From positions 9,352,501 through 9,416,500 of the forward strand of contig NC_037639.1 in NCBI RefSeq assembly GCF_003254395.2: 64,000 bases of DNA, read 5' to 3'. Origin of the DNA: Apis mellifera. Lineage: Eukaryota; Arthropoda; Insecta; Hymenoptera; Apidae. Of the stretch, positions 13,201-26,589 are shown piece after piece (the stretch's first letter is position 1; the number at the start of each line of letters is the position of its first letter). The translations under genes were made by a program, and so were the position numbers. The notes under the pieces were generated by a model. It had not been told where the DNA came from, searched no databases, and saw only the letters and a program-made list of their open reading frames with translations.

Positions 13201-16200
13201 AAGAAGAATTAATATAAGAATATGATAGAGTAGATAAAATGAACTATAGTGTATGTAATGAAATCAATCAAGCACATGCATATAAGGTACCTACACAACG
13301 TACATTATATTTGTTCTTAAGCAAATTTCATTATGCATTATATTACGCAGATTGTTATAAACAATTATTAAAGAACATGTATTTAAATTTCATAAAATTG
13401 TAAAATATGATTAATATATAATATATATATATGCTTTTAATATTAATATTGGCAGATTATAAATTCCTTATCAATGGGATGCCCTATATTATATTGCATG
13501 TATAATAATTAAAACAAAAAAATATTTAATATCAAAACTTGTAAAAATATATAATAAATAACGATAGTGATGATAAGATAAACTCGCATTAAATCAAATT
13601 CATGTTGTCAATTTATATACGTTGTGCCCACAAATTACCGTTGTTATCTACTTTAATTTTTACCCGCTCTTGCTGAGTCATTGGACGAGTCTCAGACTCA
13701 TCGACAGAGTCTGTTCCAACTTGTGACTCGGCCTTCTGCTCTGTTTCTTCTTTTTCCAAGACATCTTCGCTCTTCGTTTGCAGCATGAAAACATCTTTAC
13801 CTACATATCTATTCTACGAAACCTACTCACCCACTCTTATTTAAATCTTTGTAGTATAAAAGATTTTATTATATGTTTCACTTCATTCGCTTTATTTTAT
13901 ATATGCTAACTAAAAATAACTGTCAATCGTGTATATGCTGATTATCTAAAATGTGCCGTGAACATATGGGCATTTAGCTTTTCGGCAAACATGTAAAGAA
14001 CGAATGGATATGGAGACACAAATTTTCATAAATATAGGTTCATTTAGAGTTTAGAGCGATAACATGTTTAATCAATTGAGGTGCAGTGCTAATTAACGGC
14101 AGCAAATCCCAATTAAAAATGGCATGCTCCAAATAATATTTTCAAAATTTTTTCCCTCTTGATACAATAGAGCATTGATATAATTTTAATTTAAAAAAGC
14201 AATAAAAATGAATTAACTTATGATTGCTAATATTTTTGATAATATATTGATAATAATGATTTTTATTTTTTATATTTGCCGAAAACTTATATATCTACCA
14301 AATTTGCGCATGCATTTAATTTATTGTAAGCGCATTTATTATAAGCTCGAAAATTGCTGAAATTGTTAAATGTATCGATACAGCTAAGAGCAATAACAAT
14401 CAATCTCTATTACATTCCAAAAGCTCTATTAGTATTAAACTAATTAATGTAATAAATAAAGCATGCCTAAAGGATTTGTCACCGTTAATTAATATCAATA
14501 ACATTTTGTCGGAAACAACTGAATGCCCTTTTCCATAATATTTGTGATTCTCTTCATATAGTAGATATGATCCTTGTAATCACATGCAGAATATAATATT
14601 GCAGAACTCACTTTTTCTCCATATTCAGGGTCAATAGCCATCATTTCTCTAAGAGTCCTTAACACCTTTACACATAATTTTTCCTCCTTCTCTTCAAGTA
14701 ATTTTTCAGTATGTTTGATTAATCTAAACAATATAGAATTATTGATGATAAAATATATTAAAATAATATCAATTGTAGAAAATTACTCACCTTTTGATAA
14801 AGCCGCCATTTTCGCATCGTTTTCTAGCGTCAGTCGCAGCTGGAAATAGTAATTCTGGTCGATAGAGTATATCCACTAATAAAGACAATTCTGACTGAAC
14901 TAGTGGTTTCAATTGTTCTTCTAATAACGATACTATATCTTGTAAACCTTCTATGATACTTCGATCCAAACGCATCAGCTATATAAAGATATATTATTTC
15001 ATAATGATTAACAAAATATTTAATATCATAATAATTAAATATTTTTTCTAATATATTATATATCTAGTAATAATTTTATTATTTTATTATACATACAATA
15101 TCCTATTTGTTCGTAGTTTTGTGGATACTATTCGCAAACTAGGGTTCACTAATATTGAACTACACTAAAGCACTAAAATCATATTAAGCTACTAAACTCA
15201 AATTTTTATGAGTGACTTATACCTGATCTTTTTCTTCCCTATCTTCCTCACAAATTAAGTCACTCTATACATTCAAAGATCATATCAATTATAAATGGAT
15301 TACAATCATTCAATATATAATATAAAAATTGATAAAAATAAAAAAAATTTTAATTAACTGATTTTTGGAATAAGTCTTTCAAGAAAAATTACCTGACTTT
15401 GTGTACGTTCTATCTTTGGTTGTTTCGCAGCTTGAAGCCATTTACTTGTTTGTCTACTAAGCATTGCTGCTTTATTAAACATAGAAGCAACTTGGCTTTC
15501 TAAATCTGTTGGAATGGCTATACCTCTCCCTTTAGCTGATGATTTAAATAACATTTTAAAAAATATAAAATGAATATCCAGGAAAGTCTTAAATTCATAC
15601 AATGAATTCAATTCAAACAAGCAATTCAAACAAACTTACCTACATCCGACAATGTTCGTATACAATTTTCAACATTAAATCTTTGACCAGCATTTAGCCA
15701 TGAGCATTGTGAAACTTTAAAAGCCGCATGAAGTAATTGAACGAATATAGGTTGTCGAGTCTATTATAAAAAAAAATTTCTTTTAATATCATTAAAATTT
15801 ATTATATATGTATATATATAAATATATATTATTAATTATCTTATATTGTATTTATTTTTTATATTATAATTTTTATTTAAATTTATACAAAGCAGATATA
15901 TTTATTATATATCCATAATATAACAAAATATTATAATTATAATTATTATTATATATTATATATTATTGTTATATAATAAAATATTATAATTATAATTAAT
16001 ATTATAATTATTTTTTGTATGTAATATAACACACTCATTGCCAAGCTTCAATAAAAAAATAGTTTCATATATGTTAAATCATAGATTCATGCTGCATGAA
16101 ATGCAAAAGGATAGATATAGAAGAGTATTCCAAATAAAATAAGATTTGGTTAGTATTTAATTTAGCAAGCTTGCTTAGCCATTAAAGACAGTGAATGTGT

Positions 16201-19200
16201 TAGTTTAATCCAAATACATATTAAAATTTATATTTACAACATTTAAACTTTGGAATGTGAAAAATATCATTAATGAATCACATTTATATTTTTCAATTTT
16301 CTTTAAGTTGTGCTATTATTGAATTATATAAAAATGTATTTACAATGAATATTTATACAAAATTTTTTAAATTAAAAAGATTATATAGTAAAAAATATGT
16401 ACAATAATGAATAATGAATAAAATTTTTTTTTTTTTAATCTCAAATCTAATCATCAAATTATACTGTATCATATTAGTATTGCAAGTATATTTACAGTTG
16501 CTCATAACTGGACATTTTTTTAATGTCGGTACTCACACAGCCAGCAAGATTAGTATCAGTAATCCGGTCACTTTCCTTGATGTTCCAATAAAGTCTAGCC
16601 TCGTGGAGATGTTTCTATTAGTAAATCAACCCACCACCATATAGACCCAGCACCCAGACCCAGTAAACCAATGTTGATGAGTCAAAGAAGGCCAGGTGTT
16701 GCATGCCAAAAACACAGAACATGCCGCTGATGCAATCACCAATTACCAAGCACACATCAAAAAATATATTATTGCTATAATTATTAATTTATAATATTAC
16801 TCTGGCATACCAGGATAAACAAAAAAATATACTGATATAAAAAAAAATATATTATGAAATATTAAATGAAATAAAACAAATGATTATTTAAACAAATATT
16901 AATGCCTTCATAAATGTGTGATATGTACTTGGCTTCTAAATAAATCTAAATTAATGTGTTTATCATGCAAAGCGAGAAATTAATCAGATAAATTAAATAA
17001 TAGAGTAATTGCACAGATTTTTGCATGTAATTACTTTATGTTAACTTAATTACTTTTGTTTATGTTTATTTATTATGCTTATATTGTATATGCATATATA
17101 TTTGAAAATCAAATTTATATTCAAAAAAAAACTTTTATATTATACTGTTATATTTATAAGTTACTATGATAAAAATTATACAATTTTAGAAAATTCTAAT
17201 TATTAGTTCTAATTTAACTCCATATCGTTTTCGAAAAATTACCTCCATTATGATGTACTTCAGTTAAGTAATGAAACATAACAAATATTTAATTTTTAAG
17301 TATTTATATTATAAGATAATTATTTATATAACTATAATTAGAATACTAAAAAACAATAATATCTTATTAGTTTTTGCTATGTATATATCTCATATTATAT
17401 ATATCTCAAATAGTATTAACTGTACAATTTAAAATTTAATAGAAATAAATATAATTATAAATAAATCCATAAAAAAATTAATATTATGTGAAAAAATGAA
17501 TATTATGTGAAAACTTGTGCTATTATTAAAATTACATAAATACATATAGTAAAAAATAATTTTTGTTCTGCTTATTAATTATTTGTGTACATAAATTGAT
17601 GTGCTTAATAAATTAGAGTGTCAAATCCATCAAATAACTATTAATATTAGTTTGAAAATTCGTGTGACAAGTTTCATAAATAACAAAGATAAATAATTTT
17701 GTTAAATTTAACATTTAAGCCAATTATAATATAGATTCGAATTGTAATTTTATAAATATATTTTCAAGAGAAAACGAAAACCATGAAGTTTATTTTAAAA
17801 AATAAAGTAGAAAAATACAATACCTGTACTGTGGTACTTTGATCTGAAAATGGACTGCTAAAGAACGTTGTAATGATATTCATTAGGCAACCTGTCACAT
17901 AATTTTCCAGAGATATATCAGCATGTTCGCGATCATGTGTAGCTGTTGCTATAATTCCCATATCTACAATGAATGATTTTTCAAATAATGACCACATATG
18001 ATTTGATGTGTAGATTTCTTTCATTTCTACTTCTGTATCAATATAACAATGATTAAGAAAATTTATATATGCTTCTTTTACCTATAAAATATAATTATTC
18101 ATAATTCATTTCAAAAATATATATTTTTTTTTTTCAAAAATAATTATCAAATAACTTACTTCTGGTATACAATCCGGATGAGATACCATAGCAACAATAT
18201 CATCTAGTGGTAAAAGACTGTGACATTTAATTTCAGTGTTAACATTTTTGCCCATTGTACAACAAGCTAATAATTTAACTAATTCTACATGATACCTAAA
18301 ATATATATTATATATTTATATATACATAATTATCATAATTATAACTATTGTTATATATCTTAAATACATACTTAAGTGGACTACTTTCATCCATCCGATG
18401 TCGTTCAGATCGCATCATTTCCACAAAATGATTAAAAGAAGCTCGATCGTTATAAAAAACTAAAACGTCTTCACCTGCTTGAACCAACTAAAAAAAAAGC
18501 AATTATTAATAATTTTTAAATATAAATGAATTTATTTTTTCAAATTAGTATCACTTACTTCTTGCATCACCATTTCCTGACATTTTCTGATAAATTGATT
18601 TTCGGCTTTTACTATTGTTTGAAGAAATTTTAAATATTGCACATGTTTCCCATGAGTTTCTATGCAATGTACAAAATGTTGTATCACTTTAGCACTTACT
18701 TCATTGCACAAAGTCGAATTATCTTGAAAAATACTACATATCGTTTGAGCTTCACGTATACCAGGATTAAGAAATAAATCTAATTGTTTATGCAACAGAA
18801 CTTGATTTTGTTGATTTCCTAAACAAAAATTTTGCAAGAAATCATGTGCTAATCGCATTAACTCATTCATTCTAACATCTTCTTTCGCGTCAAATGGAAC
18901 TTGTAATAAATCTAAAACAACGGTATGTACTCCAACATTACGTAAAAGTCTTTGTTCATGTTTTCGTGGTTTTATTTGACCACCTATCGTTTGGATACAT
19001 AATTTGTTCATTCGAATTAGAATTTGTTGTATTTTTTTATATTCCTCCGCTTGATCTGCATGTAATGGTGGACCAATATCTAAATCTATTGCAGATCCTA
19101 TAATTATAAATAATATTTGTATTAGGAAAATTTTGCCTTTGATTTTTCAATTTATTTCAATATTTTATTTAAAAAAAATTATTAACAAAACCTTTCTTAT

Positions 19201-22200
19201 CCGTCGTAGATAGTTGTGGTGGTGCTTTACGAGGAGTAGCTCCATCATCTTCGTCTTCTTTATTTTTCTTCTTTTTATTGCCATGTTCTTCTGATGCTTT
19301 AGATTTATAAACCCAAAGTTCCGATTTTTCAACCGATTGTCTTAAAACGTCCAAATCTGACTTTATTTGTTTGTAAGATTCAACATCACTATCGGAAACC
19401 AAAAGTTGAACCTATTTACAATAATTTAATAAATTTATATTTTTTCATTTATATTATATGATAATATTATAAATAATGTAACATACTTGTTTAAATGCTT
19501 GTAAGACTTCTTGTCTTTGACTAAAATGCCTAAAAAGCAAATGTAATGCTCCGGAAACTAGTGGAGGATAGTCATGCATTGCCAAATGGAGTAAAACACG
19601 CAGAAATGTTCTACCACCTTGTCCATCTAAATCTAACGCCACACATTCCTCGCTAAATAAAATAAAATAATTTATGAAATATTTATTTAATATAAATAAA
19701 TAAAAAAAAGATTACAAAAAATGAATAATGTATTACCTGCTACCAAATATACCCTCCGCTTGTGTACCTATTAATTCTAAATCAATAGTTTTCTGGCCGA
19801 GACTCAAATCACCAGAAGCTCTTTCAGTTTCATCAAATTCTTGTTTGAAAATACTCAATAAACAAGAAATTCTATAATCCAATCGAACATCAAGTATAAA
19901 TTGTAAAATTTCGATTATTTTCAATTTTGTATCCATCACCAGAGGATATTCTTTCTTTAAAAGTGGTTTTGGTCTTGGAGAAGAACTTCCTGCTAATACT
20001 TGTCCTGCTGGTCCCAGTGTTAAGCTCGTCATTACTGCACCCATGTCTCCAATACATCTTAATACTCCACCTTCCGCTATTAAATATTATAAACATTTTT
20101 AAATGCGTTCTTAATTTATTAAATAGAATGATTTTATGTTTAAATATTTTTTATTATAAATTTAAAAAAAAAATAACTTCAGGCTTTAAAAATTGAATTA
20201 AGATTGAATATAGTTACATTATTTGACATTGCTGTTTTTAATAAAATATTTATATTTTTTTAACACAAAACTGACTTAAAATAAAATTAAGAAGGAAAGT
20301 ATCAAAGGAAGATGTTACGTGAAACAAATAGAAGTGCAAGAAATATTACAAAGTAACATGCTACCTAATTAATTCTCAATAATATATTACCTATGTCCTG
20401 AGAATCCACAGAATCAGCTTTAGAAGTTTTCAATATTTAGTTAGTTAATCACTTAAAAATATATCAAAATGTGCGTATATATATAAAGTGTATATTTATT
20501 TACTTATGTTATTAATTTATCTACATACTATCAAAATAATTATATTGTTAACTTATACATGGATGTTAAAAGGCTTATGATATCATTTATTTATTCGATA
20601 TTAAATATTTACATAATGTAAAAGGAAAAGATACAGTGACATTTTATGGTGTAAAGAAAGGATACAATTATCGGGAATTAATAATGTTATACAAGGATAT
20701 ATTACATCCAAACGATGTGTTAATTGTGCATCTATTAATAAAAAAAACTTAAAAAATTTTACGATGGACTTACAATCAATTTCACCAGTTGGAATTTTTC
20801 CATCGGCTACATCATTTTCTGAAATACAATCCAAAATACTGAGTAATGTTTTCGTTAATCTCAAAAGATCACTGAAACTATAGAATCCAAAATAAATTAA
20901 ATCACGTGCCAATTTAACGACCTAAAACAATATTAAAATATTAAAATAACATTATATAATTTAAATTTTTTTAGATATAAAATATATTTAACATAATATC
21001 TTACTTCAAATGTAAGTTTATTTTGTTCTTGATCAGCAAAGGACCACATTTTTGCTACAACATTACACAAATAATCTTCTACAAACATTATAGTTGCGCT
21101 AAATTTAGCACGTACAGCTTCTTTATTTTGATCCCGCATCCTGTTTGCATCATAACTAAAAGCAAACACAATACATATTTTAAAGATATCAAAATAAACA
21201 TATACAATTACTTCCTATATTATGTAATTCGTTTTTCACATACTCATTAATACTCATTTTCGAAGGAATTTCAGACCACAGTCGAGCATATTTAACTGGC
21301 GTAACTTGTTCTTGCGGATCTCTATCAACATGAAGATGTAACATAAGTCGGCAAAATGATGCGCGCAATTCATATGGTACTGTTTCATCTTCCATACATC
21401 TAAATTTTTCAAAATATTATATTATAATATATAAAAATATTTTATATAATACAAATAATTATTTAATAATGATGACATTATTTTTACTTACTTAAGTATA
21501 AGACCAATATCCAAATGGGGTGATAAGTTATTCAATGCCAAATATTGTCTATTTAAACACATATTACTAAAAAGATTTAATTGATGCCTATAATAATCCA
21601 ATATTGCCGCGTCTTGAATATTGCCTATCTTTGCTCCCCTTGATAACTCATTTAAAGACATTGATTTCTGCATATATCATTAAAAATTATGAATAAACTT
21701 TAAATATAAATCTAAAAATATTTATTACAATACTAACTGTTCCATTATTCCATATAAGGAAAATTTCATATTCTTCCATCACAGTAATCCGCGGTTCATC
21801 ATTCTCCTGTTTCTCATCTAACTCTTCAACCTCAACTTGGGTTTTCGTCATTCTAAGAAAAAAAATAATAATAATAATAATCGTATATCGAATTCATATA
21901 AATAAAATTATTATTATTAATGAAATATATCTTACTTAGTTTCTATTAAAATATCTTTATTTTTTTCACTTAATACACTTTTGCAAATTAATTCTTGTGT
22001 CACGGCAATTGCTTTTCTATTAGAAATACACAAATCTGATAAATAATCCAAGAATCTAGATTCCCAATTGTGCATATTTTTTCTTACAAGTCCTACAAAA
22101 GTTTCAATTTCTGCTGCCGTGATATGCTTTTCTAATAATTTTCTATTATTATGTAATAATGCGGTAATGGTGTCTTCCGCCAAAATATCATATCCAATTT

Positions 22201-25200
22201 GTTTTTGCATAAAAGCAAAATGTTTCGCAATATATTCCTGTTTTACAAAATAAATTAGTAAAAATTTGATCGATAATTAAAAATAAAGTACAATTATATA
22301 TACGATACCTGATTTTTCCGATAATCTTGTTGAGATAATCTAAGTATTCGATAACATAAACGAAACATGTATTTGTACGGCGCGTGTCGTGGATCGTTCA
22401 ACTCTTCTATCCTAAGAAATGGTCCCTCACCTTCTGCAGACTCTAAGAATGGAGCCTACGAATAAAACTTTAGAAAAGTTACATATCTAAAATTTAGATT
22501 TGAACGAAACATTTGATGAATTTATGATACCTGAAGTATTTTAAATAATTGACCAAGTATATATTGTTCTCGTAATAACTTTTGTCGGTCTCTAACTGCA
22601 TTGGTAACGATTAAATCTAAAGCTTCGGATTTATTTTGCTCATTTTCTAAACCAGCTATAAAATACACTATATCTTGTAATAAACTGGTCACGGCTCGTC
22701 TTTCATTGTGTGAAATCGTTCCCTTTTCCAGTTTGCTACTAATCGATGCTAATACTTTACAAGCATCGTTCGCAAAATCAAGATCTCGCACCTCGACTGG
22801 CGATACAGATCTTAAAGCAAAAGCCTCTTTATCTTCTTTGTTAATGGCACAGCCAACCTTAATATAATTGATAATAATATAATTGAGACAAGTGTCGTTT
22901 TAAAAAAAGATAAAATAGATATAATGGAACAGATTACAACCATATACTTATAAGTTTCATTAAAATACCTTTGACATAACAGGTTTTTCATCATCCTTAT
23001 CGATTGGTACACTAGTCGAATGAACCCAGGTATTTGTACATATATGATGTAATCTAACGAAGGAAGATTGTGGAACTAAGCTATCGCCCCTCGTTAATGT
23101 AGTTGGATCCAACTCGAATAAGGAACTTATTTCATTACTATGTGGTACTGATACTAATCTATATACCGGTCCTGGTGGATCTACAAATTAAACAATTATA
23201 CATCACATTTACGTTTACAAAGACATTAAACACAAACAAAATTACAAATATTTATTGTACAACTATGAAAAGTTTCTTTACTCTTACAACATGCATAAAA
23301 ACACAATTTGACGTATACAATCCTTGAAGCCAGTCGTTGATGCTACTTTACACAGAGATATCTATCTTACCACGCTTGCCTTTTGTGGTCTCACGTGGTT
23401 CATCGGTGTCAATTTCTGCAGCCAAGTATTGTCCTGTCGCCAAGTGTTTAAATCTGAACAAAGAGTTCCAGTGACCAGCTCCTCCTCTGCAAGGATCGTG
23501 TTGAACTACCTGCGGAAAAAAGAATTGAATTGAAATTTCTCTTAATTGACTTACAGCAATTATTGGCGCTAAGAAATTGAACCAGGTTGTTTTACCTCAA
23601 CCTCCCACAAAGCTTTACTACTCGTAGCAGCAGTGGCACTCGTTCTACCAGTGGTCCTAAGAAATACATGCTGCTTCTTCTTGTACTCGTCCATCGTGAG
23701 AAATTTTTCTTGCTCTGCGTGAAACAGTCGAACGACATCTCCACCCTTTAAAATCTCCTCCTGATTCTCCCTGTGCTCCATAAATAACGTTACTTTCCAT
23801 GATGTGGCCGAATTCACAACGTTCACCTCCTTGCAACCAGGATTGTCGCTCAATTCATAATTAGCGGCCACATGCAACCCTTGTCTCCCAGCATTCACTG
23901 GTTCCAAAATCACTTTGTCGCCAACAACGACACTGTCTCCGTCGCTTCGAAGCTTGTAGAAGGGCATTATATAGAGCCAAGAGCCCTCGTTCCCATTCGC
24001 GTCTAAATACACCCTCATCGCGTTCTTTTCGAGGAGCGCCGGAAGTCTCTTGTTCACCGTCAAAAATTTATTGGATTTCAGGTGTAATAGCTAAAAGAAG
24101 AATTTGGATTATACGTTTGTAAATTAAAATTAAAAATCTATAATTATCTATAAATAGGATAGATTTGAAAATTTTTTTTCTACATTATAATAATCATATC
24201 GAAATACTTTAAATTTAGAACTATTTCAAAATTTACAAATAAAAAATACATCGCTATTAAATAATTTATTGAAAAAATCATCATTCTCGGAAAAAAAAAA
24301 AGAAAAGTAATAAAGAATAAAAAGAAGTTATAAGATCCTAAAATAAAAAACGCATCGATCACTTCTTGGATGTATTTTAACTCTACTATAATTTCCGCGC
24401 ATATAGAGGAAGAAGTAATAAAGTAGCCCGATAGTTCGACAAAGACCCAATGTTATTGCATCACGTTAAGTAAGTAGACGTCTAATGGCGTTCATAGATT
24501 CTAGCCCGTTCGTCAGGTGACGATATTTCGCCTCTGTGTATATAATACATTTAGCGACCGTCACTTCGCATAACGTTGTTCCCCTAGTTGTTGACGCTAA
24601 AAGCACCACGAATACGATTAATAATTCGATCATACACTTAAAACAGCACACAATTAACAGGAGCCGCTATTTTGTTCCAGGGTTGAAATTTCGTGTTTAG
24701 TAGCATCGAATCTTAACGATGCCTTCCGCGATAATTCCACATGACGTGTGTATACAGATAGGAAGTTGATTCCGTTAATTGGCGGCTAGTTATCGTTTTG
24801 CGTCGTTTTAGCAATAAAACGAACGTAAAAAGGAAGCAAAAATATTGTCGTAATAAAATTTAATATTTAGTTAATCAAAATGATTCATTAAATAATTTAT
24901 TGTTAATAAGCATTGAAAATATTTTTGAAGATTCAGTGACTTTTCAATATAACAGGTCTTTTCCATCACAAGAACAATAGGGTTTAGAAGAAAAGAAATG
25001 AAATTTTGTATGTTAAAGGAATATTGTAGTAAAAATGGATTATTGTCAATCTGTTTCATTCAGAAAGTGTTATTTAATATTTTCATTATTACAGAAATGC
25101 TAAGCTCCCGAGAGCTTTTACATAAAAGAGAGTTGTCCTTGAGTTCTAAAGCAAAAGCTGACCTTTTGAAGCGTGTAGCGCAAGGTAAATTGATTTACTT

Positions 25201-26532
25201 CGCGTAAAACGGGGACAATATAAAAATATATATAAAAATATTAGAAAAACAAAATGGGGATTACTTACCTGGACGACGTTACCATAGGAGACTACACTGC
25301 CCAACAATTTCTTGTTCTCAGTCTCATTTTGCTTCTTTTCTATTTCAGCGGCGTGCTAACAATTTGCATCGAATAAGAGCATTTATTTAATCGATAATCG
25401 ATAGGTAATTTTATTAATTTTTCTATAAATAAATAAAAAAAGTGGATAAATATTTCATTCGAAAAGTGAAGAACTCACGTGCAGTCTTTTTAAAAGCACC
25501 GCGTCGGTGCCGCCAGCGCTTTGTTTCGCCGCCTTCCAAAATTGCTTTTGGGCGGAATAACGATTCATAGGACATATTTTGAAGAGACAATCTGAAAGAT
25601 TGAACAAAAGATATCAAATGTTAATTATAGTTAGAAAAAAGAATAGCAAGTTAGAGAAAAATTAAAAATAAAATTAACGACGATGATTATCGATTCTGGT
25701 AATCTACCTCTGAACTTCTTTGGTGGATTTGACAAATCTCCAGCTTCGGGACATACTACGCATCTATCGTCCACCAACCTAGAAAATGATTAAAATTATT
25801 TTAGTAAAGACATTATTTTAACTTCCTTAACAGATTAATTTTCATTTCCTTTTTACAAAAAATAAACTATCCAATAACATCCTATTAATACCAATATTCA
25901 ACCCTTCGACTCAAACTCGTTTCGTAGTTGCGAAAATACGACGACAAGGGGGCCACGATTATTATTATTATTATTATTGTAAATTGCTTTGAAACTTGAT
26001 AAAACAGTTTGGAGATTGTCGTGAAATAACAATAAAAGAGGTCCACACAGCTCGAACGAAAGCAAGCTACAGATCGATATTGGGGCAGGCCAAGTCTTGC
26101 CCGGGAGCTTTAAAGCCACACAGCCGATGAGAGATGCTTTCATCTGCCAAAATATCATTGTTCGTCGCCCGTCCTGTTCTCGCACGTCGGACAAACAAGC
26201 GCACTTCCGGTGGAGCAATATTCTGACCTCGGCAAGGTGCAACGCTCCCGAACGCTCTAACAAATTACATCCCCCTTCTTTGAACGTGGGGGAAAGAACT
26301 TTTTCAACGCGAATGAAGATATACGACTGTTGTTGTGTATCCCTTGTCAAGCGTAGATTATTTTTTACAATGGAATGATATACGAGAAATGAAAATGGAA
26401 CAAAGTTTCTAACCTCTTTTCATTATATATTATATTATTTCATTAATAATTTTTCGATGAAACTCGATGTGAATATCAAAACGTGAATTGGAACTTGAAT
26501 GTCTTTTAATTTTTTAAATCATTTATATGTTA

Positions 26533-26589
<57 letters not shown>

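Noticed and set aside
13636..13663. Longer version of the SII-position exon, ending at a second donor near 13638
   Set aside because: Using that donor would leave phase 1 and break the GDALRNNLL frame of the next exon. The donor at 13663 keeps phase 0 and the conserved Arg-Gly junction.
25898..26350. 150-codon minus-strand ORF just upstream of Itpr exon 2
   Set aside because: It contains a poly-Asn run from an (ATT)n repeat and does not join the Itpr frame. The conserved N-terminus is supplied by 35876-35973 instead.
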